A stretch of 64,000 bases of DNA from an uncultured Bacilli bacterium (GTDB lineage: Bacteria > Bacillota_I > Bacilli_A > RFN20 > CAG-631): contig CAKPXF010000001.1 in assembly GCA_934201705.1 (NCBI GenBank), positions 62,001 through 126,000 on the forward strand, given 5' to 3'. A model generated the notes under the pieces. It worked only from the letters and a program-made list of their open reading frames with translations, did no database searches and was not told the origin of the DNA. The first letter of the stretch is position 1. Each line of letters opens with the position of its first letter. A program made the translations under genes and the position numbers. Below are positions 36,414 to 43,600 of this stretch, piece after piece.

Positions 36414-36890
36414 TTACTTACCTCCATCTATTGGGTACATTGAAACAATATAACCATTGGTTCCTATGGCACCAAGTGTATAATACTTTCCTTTGTATAA
36501 ATATATTTTTTCAAGTCCCATTTTGCCATTGCTTAGAATTTTCTCTTGAGAATGAACAACAACACCATATTTTATCACATTTCTTAGGTGGCAAACTAAG
36601 TGTTTTTCTTGAATGTTGTGCTTCCTTATAAAGTCATTAGTATGTTTTTTAATGTGTTCTAATCCTTTAGTTGCATTTCCGTTTTCAAGCCATACAACTT
36701 GTCCGTTTTTATCTTTAGCAGTAAAAACAACATTTTTAGGACTAATCTTTACACCACTTTTTAGTAGTTCAGCAAGTAATGGGGCTTTGCTTATGAGGTC
36801 ACTTTTTTCGTTTTGAAGATTAATTTGTCCACCTTTTGTTCCAAGTCCATTCCCTTTTGAACCATTACTATATTTACTACCTTGTCCCAT
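36414..36890 (-). CDS. Toxin-domain-like protein without N-terminal delivery module
   Basis: ATG 36890 is chosen because AAGGAGG lies 9 bases before it. The track of the same frame further upstream only overlaps the DUF4417 end. The 158-residue product opens with a Gly/Ser-rich tail-like segment (M-G-Q-G-S-K-Y-S-N-G-S-K-G). A compact basic domain follows with V-V-W-L-E-N-G-N-A-T-K-G-L-E-H-I-K-K-H and V-C-H-L-R-N-V-I. This resembles the small nuclease domains at the ends of phage MuF-type and polymorphic toxins. No secretion or structural module is attached, so it may be a fragment or a cytoplasmic effector. It overlaps the DUF4417 stop by 14 bases and is followed by a candidate immunity gene. 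Nuclease activity is a guess. Confidence 0.5.
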   Translation of the reverse strand: MGQGSKYSNGSKGNGLGTKGGQINLQNEKSDLISKAPLLAELLKSGVKISPKNVVFTAKDKNGQVVWLENGNATKGLEHIKKHTNDFIRKHNIQEKHLVCHLRNVIKYGVVVHSQEKILSNGKMGLEKIYLYKGKYYTLGAIGTNGYIVSMYPIDGGK

Positions 36891-37608
36891 ATATCGCATC
36901 CTCCTTCTTATACATGTCAATCTTAGAATGAGGAATGATAATCTTAATTCCCTTAGATTTTGCATATCCAAAGATTTCATCAAAATTAGATTCGGTAACA
37001 AAACCATAAACTAATATTGTCTTAGGCTCTATTCTATCAACAGCTTCTTTAAGTCCATCTAAGAACATTTTCTTATTTTCTTTGTCTTTAATTTGACCCA
37101 AGATACTGATTGCGATATTAGAACCTTTCATTATTCCATCAAAAGCAAACTCATAACTAAAATCAAAAGTCCATCAAATATTTGGAATAATGATTGCATT
37201 TGTATTGTCTTTCAACCAAGCCATACATATTCTTGATTTATAAATATTAAACATTTGTAATGGAACTGGAAAATCACCATAAAGTGAATAATCAGGGCCA
37301 ATTATATATTTAATATTTTTAAATCTTTCACGGAACAATATTAATCTCTTTTCATCTTGGTAGATGATTGAATTAAAAAGTCCGTGAATTCCATCGAATA
37401 CATGGTCATACTGATAAAAACAAACGCATGTATTGTTAGTTTTTTGATAATCCTGTAAGTCTGAATACAATGATAAATAATCTATTTTACTTATATCATC
37501 AAAACAACCATTTATAGGCATATCATAATCACCTTCAAAAGAAAGTGATTCAAGCAAATAAACACCAAAGATGTCTTTAAAACCATTCCTTACATTATAT
37601 CTTGCCAT
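36877..37608 (-). pseudogene. DUF4417-family gene interrupted by an in-frame TGA
   Basis: A frame of 244 codons reads through M-A-R-Y-N-V-R-N-G-F, F-P-V-P-L-Q-M-F-N-I-Y-K-S-R, I-I-I-P-N-I, stop, W-T-F-D-F-S-Y-E-F-A-F-D-G-I, and L-V-Y-G-F near the end. This is the DUF4417 family, common in phages and integrative elements of Bacillota. The TGA (37174-37176) falls where I recall family members keeping Arg before Trp (CGA to TGA would explain it). Both halves otherwise keep homology. The first half has a good ribosome site (GGAGG, 6 bases before ATG 37608). The second half could start at ATG 37131. Function of the family is unknown. Confidence 0.75.
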
Positions 37609-37620
37609 ATACTGCCTCCA

Positions 37621-37689
37621 CTAAATGAAGGAGTTGGCAAACAAATGCAAGAAACAAATTTTAAAAAAAATAAATAATTTTATGTGCAT
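37621..37689 (-). CDS. 22-codon leader-like ORF encoding a hydrophobic peptide
   Basis: ATG 37689 has a near-perfect ribosome site, AGGAGG, 7 bases upstream. The peptide reads M-H-I-K-L-F-I-F-F-K-I-C-F-L-H-L-F-A-N-S-F-I, with one hydrophobic stretch. Its TAG is directly followed by GGAGG of the DUF4417 gene, so it may be a translated leader. A type I-toxin-like membrane peptide is the other reading. It could also be chance in AT-rich DNA, but the ribosome site argues against that. Confidence 0.4.
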   Translation of the reverse strand: MHIKLFIFFKICFLHLFANSFI

Positions 37690-37749
37690 TGTTGCACCTC
37701 CTGTTCTTAATTTTTTTAGTCTTTCTAACGAGAAAAGCTCATTGAAGAC

Positions 37750-37779
37750 TTGATATTTTTAAGACAGTTGTGCTATAAT
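37750..37779 (+). promoter_or_regulatory. Promoter of candidate small RNA
   Basis: TTGATA (37750-37755), 18-base spacer, perfect TATAAT (37774-37779) on the plus strand, in a region whose flanking genes are all on the minus strand. Confidence 0.6.
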
Positions 37780-37785
37780 GTGTTT

Positions 37786-37852
37786 ACTTAAGGTGGCATC
37801 ATAGCATGCTGTCTAGACGACTCAAACCACTGCAATGATTTGGGTCTTTTTT
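37786..37852 (+). ncRNA. Candidate small RNA of about 65 nt between Xre/ImmA and DUF4417 genes
   Basis: Starts about 7 bases after a perfect TATAAT and ends at a hairpin (GACTCAAA, 37819-37826, with TTTGGGTC, 37839-37846) followed by TTTTTT. The body holds two abutting 8-bp palindromes, AGCATGCT (37803-37810) and GTCTAGAC (37811-37818). No start codon with a ribosome site is present. It runs opposite to and stops just before the ImmA-like gene end. Family unknown. Confidence 0.5.
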
Positions 37853-37873
37853 ATTTCAATTAAGATGATTATA

Positions 37874-38443
37874 TTATTCTGATTTAACTACCCATCTTAA
37901 AAAATATTTAGTTTGTTCATTAGAACTATCTGTTCTACTTACAACTTGTTTAAATGTATAATTTTTGCATTTTTCGTAAGGAATCATTATCTCCCCACAT
38001 AATGACATAGCTTGCCATTCCATACTTTTATATCGTGGCAATTCTTTATCTTTTAGACTTCTTGCATACACTAGTCCATTTTCACCTTTATATAATACTG
38101 GACCAGCATCAAATATATGAATCAAGATAAAATGACACATTTCATGACAAATAATTCCTAGACTAGCCCTATCACCATTTACTGCTTTTTCATATACTTT
38201 TTCACGTATTTTAATACAATAAAGATCGTTGCCTTCTGGAACTAATTCTGCCATTACATTTGTCTCAAATTCATCATTTGGCAAAATACGATAATAAAGA
38301 TTATTAGAAAATTTATCTATTAACTTTTCAAGTGCTTTTAAAACAGGAAATTTAACAGTCTTAATTTTTAACAATCTTCTAGCAAATTTAGATATTTCCC
38401 TTATCTGCATTCTACTCAAAGGTAATCTTGATTCATAATCCAT
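37874..38443 (-). CDS. ImmA/IrrE-type zinc metallopeptidase
   Basis: The 189-residue protein has the zinc-protease motif H-E-M-C-H (His100, Glu101, His104). A later Glu142 (S-M-E-W-Q-A) is a likely third ligand, followed by G-E-I-M-I-P. This is the ImmA/IrrE family layout and normal length. Known: ImmA cleaves a partner Xre-type repressor to derepress mobile elements or defence genes. The partner is the gene immediately upstream, whose stop overlaps this start as TAATG. AAAGGAGG lies inside the end of the upstream gene. Targets in this cell are unknown. Confidence 0.85.
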   Translation of the reverse strand: MDYESRLPLSRMQIREISKFARRLLKIKTVKFPVLKALEKLIDKFSNNLYYRILPNDEFETNVMAELVPEGNDLYCIKIREKVYEKAVNGDRASLGIICHEMCHFILIHIFDAGPVLYKGENGLVYARSLKDKELPRYKSMEWQAMSLCGEIMIPYEKCKNYTFKQVVSRTDSSNEQTKYFLRWVVKSE

Positions 38444-38802
38444 TACTTGTCCTCCTTTAAAATATTGAAGATAAATTGAATTTCATCTTCATCTAATTCA
38501 GGAAGTTTTCTTTGAAATTGTACCGCCAACTTCTTTTGAGTTAACGGAACATTCTCTACATCAATTCTGACACTCTTCTTATCTTCACAATATGCATTAT
38601 AAAGTTCCTCATATTTTGAGTCAGTTAGATCATAATGTTTAGATAATTCATCCACCCAATTATCTGGTACACTTTTACCACCTGTTAAAACAGCAGAAAC
38701 AAAAGACGTAGTTACGCCTAATAATTGAGCAATTGATAATAAGTTTTCATCATGGTCAATCATTTCTTTTCTAACTATTTTTCCGAATTTTGTGTATCCC
38801 AT
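38443..38802 (-). CDS. Xre-type helix-turn-helix regulator paired with ImmA-like protease
   Basis: The 119-residue protein has an HTH domain at about residues 1-60 (L-S-I-A-Q-L-L-G-V-T-T-S-F-V-S-A-V-L-T-G). A C-terminal extension (E-L-D-E-D-E-I-Q-F-I-F) may be the protease contact. It is co-translated with the ImmA-like gene (TAATG overlap), and AAGGAG precedes the start. By analogy with ImmR it would repress genes of this island and be cleaved on damage or quorum signals. No operator was found with certainty. The two 8-bp palindromes at 37803-37818 are candidates. Confidence 0.8.
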   Translation of the reverse strand: MGYTKFGKIVRKEMIDHDENLLSIAQLLGVTTSFVSAVLTGGKSVPDNWVDELSKHYDLTDSKYEELYNAYCEDKKSVRIDVENVPLTQKKLAVQFQRKLPELDEDEIQFIFNILKEDK

Positions 38803-39159
38803 ATTTTCGCTCCTTATGTAATCATTATTTTTGACGTCATTTTCTTAGATTACAACAATAGTATACACCTCATATATTATATTGTCAACATCTTAGAAAT
38901 AAAATTAACCATCAGGTTGATTAAATGGTGTTTCCTTTTTACTTTTTCTAAAAAAATTAAGATGAAAAGAAAAAACATCACGTTTGTAACGTAAGCGCTG
39001 GTAGCATAGTAGCAAGGTTAGCATTAAATCGTGTAAAAGCAAAATAAAAAGTTGCTAATAGGGCCTCTAAATGAAGCTTACTAACGGCTTGCTAAACTAA
39101 TAAAATTCTATTTTTGAAGTGAAATATCGTATTTTAAACGTCTTTTTTGCTATTTATGC
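38803..39159. other. Gene-free stretch between Xre gene and tRNA-His terminator
   Basis: Holds the right 36-bp repeat (38987-39022), followed by ATTAAATCGTGTAAAA, also partly present next to the left copy. No ORF with a ribosome site was found. Confidence 0.6.
38987..39022. repeat. 36-bp repeat, right copy
   Basis: Same orientation as 35948-35983 with five mismatches, and about 180 bases from tRNA-His. Confidence 0.7.
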
Positions 39160-39190
39160 AAAAAAAAGCCTGATAGCATTGTATCAGACC
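39160..39190 (-). terminator. Terminator after tRNA-His
   Basis: CTGATA pairs with TATCAG (39170-39187), then GC and a T run on the minus strand, 17 bases past the tRNA end. Confidence 0.75.
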
Positions 39191-39203
39191 TATTCTACTA
39201 TTA

Positions 39204-39280
39204 TGGGGCGGATAATGGGGTTCGAACCCACGAATGACCGGTTCACAGCCGGTTGTGTTAACCACTTCACCATATCCGCC
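39204..39280 (-). tRNA. tRNA-His (GTG anticodon)
   Basis: Minus-strand cloverleaf with encoded G-1 (39280), acceptor GCGGATA/TATCCGC, anticodon stem ACCGG/CCGGT with loop CTGTGAA (anticodon GTG) and the T arm GTGGG-TTCGAAC-CCCAT. Discriminator C73 and CCA are encoded. The extra 5' G opposite C73 is the histidine identity element. Confidence 0.95.
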
Positions 39281-39496
39281 ATATATCCATAGCCATATTA
39301 TTTTAACTTAAAATCAACAAAAATACAAGTGTATTAAGAAAAAAAATAGCAATTCCGTAATAAAATATGAATTTTTACGTATTTATATTTCACTAATTAA
39401 TAATTTATAAGCAAAAATTAAAAGATAAATATTAATTAATCATTATTAACATTAATTATATCTTCTACAGTAAATTTATCATTTTCAAATGATAAT

Positions 39497-40009
39497 TTAT
39501 TTAACTATTCCACAATTACCAATAAAGCTATCAAAAAGCTTACTATCATTTGATATTTTCATTAAAAAGCAACGAATAACTGTTCCATGAGAAACAATTA
39601 AAGTGGTATTATTTTTATTATCAGTAGCAATTTTAAAAATAGCATTATATATTCTATTTGTAAATCCATCAATACTTTCACCACCATATTTTACAAAATA
39701 ATCTCCATATGGAAAAGTTGGATTATATTTATTTGGCTTTGATTCTTTAATACCAAGTGATATTTCTTTTAAATCATCGCACTCAATAAATGGTGCTTTG
39801 TCAGTTACTAATTTTGTTGTATCACATGCTTTTTTTAATGATGAGCTATATATAGCATCAAATTTAATATTATTTTCTTTAAAAAAGCTTTGAGCCTTAA
39901 GAGCTTGCTTTATTCCTTTTTCTGTTAGTGGAGAATCACATTGCCCTTGATTGACATTCATTAAATTAAATAAAGTTTCACCATGCCTCATTAAATAAAT
40001 TGTTTCCAT
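39497..40009 (-). CDS. Histidine phosphatase (phosphoglycerate-mutase-like)
   Basis: The 170-residue protein starts M-R-H-G-E-T (phosphohistidine motif R-H-G), continues with Q-G-Q-C-D-S-P-L-T-E-K-G, and has the second His in S-H-G-T-V-I-R. These are all the marks of the histidine phosphatase superfamily, and its short length fits the PhoE/GpmB branch. The actual substrate cannot be read from sequence. The ribosome site is weak. It lies 15 bases after ung in the same direction and is probably co-transcribed. Confidence 0.88.
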   Translation of the reverse strand: METIYLMRHGETLFNLMNVNQGQCDSPLTEKGIKQALKAQSFFKENNIKFDAIYSSSLKKACDTTKLVTDKAPFIECDDLKEISLGIKESKPNKYNPTFPYGDYFVKYGGESIDGFTNRIYNAIFKIATDNKNNTTLIVSHGTVIRCFLMKISNDSKLFDSFIGNCGIVK

Positions 40010-40024
40010 AAATTTTAACCACTT

Positions 40025-40690
40025 TTAAATGTATTCATCTTTGACCCATTTTATTGGCAATTCACCATTCTTTTTTAAAAAATCATTTGTTTTTGAAAAA
40101 GGCTTACTTCCAAAAAAGCCATTATAAGCAGAAAGAGGTGAAGGGTGAGCTGATGTTAACACTAAATGCTTTGGATTAGTTAAATATTTACTTTTTGAAA
40201 TAGCATTTCTTCCCCATAAAATAAAAACTATTGGTCTATCTTGCTCATTTAATAATTTAATACAATTATCAGTAAATATTTCCCAACCATGATTAGCATG
40301 TGAATTTGCTAAATGCTCTCTAACAGTCAATGAAGTATTTAATAATAATACTCCTTGCTTAGCAAGATAATCTAAGTTACCATCTTGATTTACCTTAACA
40401 TTTAAGTCACTACTCATTTCTTTATAAATGTTAACTAAAGATGGAGGAAGCTTACTACATAAAACGCTAAATGCTAGCCCATGAGCTTGATTAACCTCAT
40501 GATATGGATCTTGGCCTAAAATGACAACCTTTGTATCACTTAATGAAGTAATAGAAAGAGCATGAAAAATATTTTTATATGGTGGAAAGCAAGTATATTT
40601 GGAATACTCATCCTTAACAAAATTCTTAAGTTTTATGTAATAATCCTTTTTTGATTCTTCTGCAATAAATTCCTTATAAGATGTTATCAT
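40025..40690 (-). CDS. ung: Uracil-DNA glycosylase
   Basis: The 221-residue protein has the family-1 motifs: V-I-L-G-Q-D-P-Y-H with the catalytic Asp, N-T-S-L-T-V in the uracil pocket, and H-P-S-P-L-S-A-Y for minor-groove insertion. It removes uracil from DNA as the first step of base excision repair. Length is normal. AGGAGG lies 8 bases before ATG. It sits directly after tRNA-Ile and its terminator and before the histidine phosphatase gene. Confidence 0.97.
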   Translation of the reverse strand: MITSYKEFIAEESKKDYYIKLKNFVKDEYSKYTCFPPYKNIFHALSITSLSDTKVVILGQDPYHEVNQAHGLAFSVLCSKLPPSLVNIYKEMSSDLNVKVNQDGNLDYLAKQGVLLLNTSLTVREHLANSHANHGWEIFTDNCIKLLNEQDRPIVFILWGRNAISKSKYLTNPKHLVLTSAHPSPLSAYNGFFGSKPFSKTNDFLKKNGELPIKWVKDEYI

Positions 40691-40712
40691 ACACTTTCCT
40701 CCTTTTAAGCAA

Positions 40713-40739
40713 TAAAAAAGCCCTCATATTGAGAGCTTT
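40713..40739 (-). terminator. Terminator after tRNA-Ile
   Basis: AAAGCTCTC pairs with GAGGGCTTT (one G-T pair), loop AATAT, then six T on the minus strand. Confidence 0.75.
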
Positions 40740-40749
40740 ATCAGTTAAA

Positions 40750-40826
40750 TGGTGGGACCAAAAAGATTCGAACTTTCGACCTCACCCTTATCAGGGGTGC
40801 GCTCTAGCCTACTGAGCTATGGTCCC
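40750..40826 (-). tRNA. tRNA-Ile (GAT anticodon)
   Basis: Minus-strand cloverleaf with acceptor GGGACCA/TGGTCCC, discriminator A and encoded CCA. The anticodon stem is ACCCC/GGGGT-like around loop CTGATAA (anticodon GAT), and the T arm carries GTTCGAATC. Length is 77. Confidence 0.95.
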
Positions 40827-40883
40827 ACAACGCTATGTTATTATAAAATAAAACTTAACGTTTGTCAATAGAAAAAATAATAA

Positions 40884-41678
40884 TTAGAATTTTTCGTTAA
40901 TTCTTTTTACTGATAAAGCTTTTTTTGTATTTAAATCAATTGTAACTAATAATCCATTAATCATTGCTTTGCCTTTTAAAGCAATAACAGTTGGAGTACC
41001 TTCATATAATCTTTTAATGTATGAATTGTAATCATAGCCAATTACACTATCAACAGCTCCACACATACCAACATCGCTAATATAAGCACAGCCATTTGGT
41101 AAAATCCTTTCATCAGCAGTTTGAACATGAGTATGTGTTCCATAAATTAATGAGGCTTTTCCATCAACAATATAACCAAACAAATTTTTTTCAGCAGTTA
41201 TTTCTGAATGAAAATCAATAATATATATAGCATTAGGATTTTCATCATATATTTTTTCAAAATACTTGTAATATATTTCTTTTTCAAAGCTATTAAAGCT
41301 ATGATCTCCCATTATATTAATAACTTTTATTTCTTTACCTTTAAAAAATAAGCTATATGATCTATGTGAATCAAACTTTTTATCTAAGCTAGTTAAGTTA
41401 GCAGGAATTAATAAATTAGGTGCTTTGTCGATATAATCATATATTTCTTTATTACCAAATGTATGATTACCCATTGTCATAACATCAATATTAGCATTTT
41501 TATAACGTAAATAATGCTTATAAGAAAGTCCATTGCCATGAGTAGTGTTTTCAACATTTGAGATAATAAAATCAAACTTATATTTATTTTTTAAATAATC
41601 AACATGATCAGCCAAGCAATTTCTTCCTAAACGGCCAACAACATCGCCTGTAACCAATATTTTTACAACATCATTCAT
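40884..41678 (-). CDS. ymdB: YmdB-family metallophosphoesterase (2',3'-cyclic nucleotide phosphodiesterase)
   Basis: The 264-residue protein begins V-T-G-D-V-V-G-R-L-G-R. It keeps N-V-E-N-T-T-H-G-N-G, M-G-N-H-T-F-G, D-F-H-S-E-I-T and G-T-H-T-H-V-Q-T-A-D. These carry the Asp, Asn and His ligands of a two-metal centre. This is the YmdB family, whose Bacillus member hydrolyses 2',3'-cyclic nucleotides and affects biofilm and sporulation decisions. It follows ffh by 12 bases in the same operon. The physiological role here is not known. Confidence 0.93.
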   Translation of the reverse strand: MNDVVKILVTGDVVGRLGRNCLADHVDYLKNKYKFDFIISNVENTTHGNGLSYKHYLRYKNANIDVMTMGNHTFGNKEIYDYIDKAPNLLIPANLTSLDKKFDSHRSYSLFFKGKEIKVINIMGDHSFNSFEKEIYYKYFEKIYDENPNAIYIIDFHSEITAEKNLFGYIVDGKASLIYGTHTHVQTADERILPNGCAYISDVGMCGAVDSVIGYDYNSYIKRLYEGTPTVIALKGKAMINGLLVTIDLNTKKALSVKRINEKF

Positions 41679-41690
41679 TTTTATATTCCT

Positions 41691-43007
41691 TTAATTCATA
41701 TTTGAAAAGCGACCATATTTATTTTTCATTTGCTTCATCATTTCCTTCATCTGATCATATTTTTTCAAAACTTGATTTACATCGCTAACTTCCATAGCAC
41801 AGCCTTTAGCAATTCTTATTTTTCTACTAGCCTTTAATATTTCTGGATGTCTTCTTTCTTCTTTAGTCATTGATTGAATTACAGCCTTAACACGCTTTAA
41901 TTCTTTTTCACCCTTTGACATATCATCTTCGCTAATTTTTGGCATTCCAGGAATAAATTTCATTAATTTACTTAAAGAGCCCATTTTATTGATTTGCTCC
42001 ATACTTGCAAGCATATCCTCTAAATCATATTTCCCTTGCATCATTTTTTTGGCTTGACGCTTAGCTTCTTGCTCATCAATTTTATCTTGAACATTTTCAA
42101 CAAGAGTTAAGATATCACCCATACCAATAATTCTATCAGCCATTCTGTCTGGATGGAATACTTCAATATCATCAACCTTTTCGCCAGTTGTTATAAACTT
42201 AATTGGAATACCAGTTAAATATTTAATAGATAAAGCAGCGCCACCACGAGCATCACTATCAAGCTTACTCATAACCATACCTGTTATTTTTACTTTTTCA
42301 TTAAAAGCATTAGCAACATTAACTGAATCCTGGCCACTCATAGCATCAATAACAAGTAAGCGTTCATTAATATTAACTATGTTAGTAATATTTACTAATT
42401 CTTGCATTAATTGTTCATCTATTTGTAAACGCCCAGCAGTATCTATAATTACTACCTTGTTGTTTTTCTCTTTAGCATATTCAAGGGCCTTAACAACGAT
42501 ATTTTCAGCTGATTCGTTTTCAATGGTAAAGCATTCAACATCAATTGATTTTGCTAGTGTTTTTAATTGCTCTCTTGCAGCTGGTCTATAAATATCTGCT
42601 GCAACAAGTAAAGGATTCTTTCCTTGCTTTTTTAAAAGCTTAGCTAGCTTAGCACTAGTAGTTGTTTTACCACTACCATTTAAACCACACATTAAAATAG
42701 TACTAATTCCACTGCTTGCAAAATTTAAAGGCTTAGTCTCTTCACCAAATAGTTCAACTAATTCATCTTTTACAATTTTAACAACCATTTGTGAGGCAGT
42801 TAATGATGAAATAACCTTTTGACCAATAGCTTTTTCCTTAACGTCGTTAACGAAATGCTTAACAACCTTAAAGTTAACATCAGCTTCAAGTAAAGCAATA
42901 CGGATTTCTTTTAGCATATCATCCATATTTGCTTCTGTTAATTTTCCTTGTCCACTTATCTTTTTAAATATTGATTGTAATCTATCCTGTAAACCTTCAA
43001 AAGCCAT
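41691..43007 (-). CDS. ffh: Signal recognition particle GTPase Ffh
   Basis: The 438-residue protein has an N-terminal helical bundle and a G domain with G-L-N-G-S-G-K-T-T-T (P loop), D-T-A-G-R and S-K-L-D. A methionine-rich M domain from about residue 300 ends in a basic tail (M-K-E-M-M-K-Q-M-K-N-K-Y-G-R). It binds signal sequences and SRP RNA and delivers ribosomes to FtsY. It is co-transcribed with ylxM upstream (14-base gap) and ymdB downstream. Length is normal for a Bacillota Ffh. Confidence 0.98.
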   Translation of the reverse strand: MAFEGLQDRLQSIFKKISGQGKLTEANMDDMLKEIRIALLEADVNFKVVKHFVNDVKEKAIGQKVISSLTASQMVVKIVKDELVELFGEETKPLNFASSGISTILMCGLNGSGKTTTSAKLAKLLKKQGKNPLLVAADIYRPAAREQLKTLAKSIDVECFTIENESAENIVVKALEYAKEKNNKVVIIDTAGRLQIDEQLMQELVNITNIVNINERLLVIDAMSGQDSVNVANAFNEKVKITGMVMSKLDSDARGGAALSIKYLTGIPIKFITTGEKVDDIEVFHPDRMADRIIGMGDILTLVENVQDKIDEQEAKRQAKKMMQGKYDLEDMLASMEQINKMGSLSKLMKFIPGMPKISEDDMSKGEKELKRVKAVIQSMTKEERRHPEILKASRKIRIAKGCAMEVSDVNQVLKKYDQMKEMMKQMKNKYGRFSNMN

Positions 43008-43021
43008 ATTAATCCCTCACT

Positions 43022-43318
43022 TTATAGTAAATCTTCAATTTTATTTTTAATATTTTCATCAATATCTTTTAATAATTCATGAATTTTTTCTTTTTTGTCT
43101 AGCAAATGTAATTTGCTTTCATAATTTTCTAAAGTATTTGTCGTCCTTTTTATTAAATCAAAAACAGCAGAGCGAGTTGTTTTGTTATCAAGAGCAATTT
43201 CAGCAAGAGATAAATCATAAATATAATACATCTCCATAATTTCTTTTTGCTTATTTGTTAATAATGGTTCATAAATATCTAATAAATTATTTACTCGTTC
43301 ATTTTTAATTAAATCCAT
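43022..43318 (-). CDS. ylxM: YlxM-family DNA-binding protein
   Basis: The 98-residue protein has a sigma-region-4-like HTH (Y-Y-I-Y-D-L-S-L-A-E-I-A and T-R-S-A-V-F-D-L-I-K-R). It lies between the ftsY region and ffh, as in nearly all Bacillota. Known: YlxM is linked to the SRP pathway and may bind SRP RNA or regulate the operon. It ends 14 bases before ffh. Confidence 0.92.
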   Translation of the reverse strand: MDLIKNERVNNLLDIYEPLLTNKQKEIMEMYYIYDLSLAEIALDNKTTRSAVFDLIKRTTNTLENYESKLHLLDKKEKIHELLKDIDENIKNKIEDLL

Positions 43319-43329
43319 TTTTGTTTTCC

Positions 43330-43599
43330 TTATAAAAATAGCATAATTAAATCAAGTGCAAAGAATACTAAAAAGTAAATAAGCATAATTTTGTGAAATC
43401 CTGGTTGCTTATAAAATTCCTTTCTATAGCCTGCTGGTACCGCAAATATTGCAGCAAAGAAAGCGATTATCAAACTTGAAAGCATATAAAAGGCCATTCT
43501 TCCATATAGAGTGTTTATAACAGATGCTAATGCAAATGATAAAACATTATTCACTACTACTTGTAATAATAAAAATATAAATAAAAATGCAAAATTCAT
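43330..43599 (-). CDS. Small membrane protein of unknown function in the SRP operon
   Basis: The 89-residue, very hydrophobic protein has three likely membrane helices (about 2-24, 32-53, 68-88) separated by a basic loop (G-Y-R-K-E-F-Y-K-Q-P-G-F-H-K). A strong GGAGG precedes ATG, 1 base after the ftsY stop. It has no family I recognise. In Bacillus this position is empty. It may be an SRP- or membrane-insertion-related factor by position, which is speculation. Confidence 0.7.
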   Translation of the reverse strand: MNFAFLFIFLLLQVVVNNVLSFALASVINTLYGRMAFYMLSSLIIAFFAAIFAVPAGYRKEFYKQPGFHKIMLIYFLVFFALDLIMLFL

Positions 43600-43600
43600 G

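Noticed and set aside
37174..37176. TGA read as Trp (code 4)
   Set aside because: All Trp codons in ffh, pcrA, ligA, ung and the glycosidases are TGG, none is TGA. The DUF4417 TGA is at a recalled Arg position. Two other genes end at TGA at sensible lengths.
38752..38994. Plus-strand ORF of 80 codons over the Xre start
   Set aside because: Low-complexity hydrophobic shadow in AT-rich DNA with no ribosome site. It overlaps a real HTH gene start.
35948..39022. Complete prophage or integrative element
   Set aside because: No integrase, transposase, portal, terminase or relaxase is present. Only small accessory genes and repeats.
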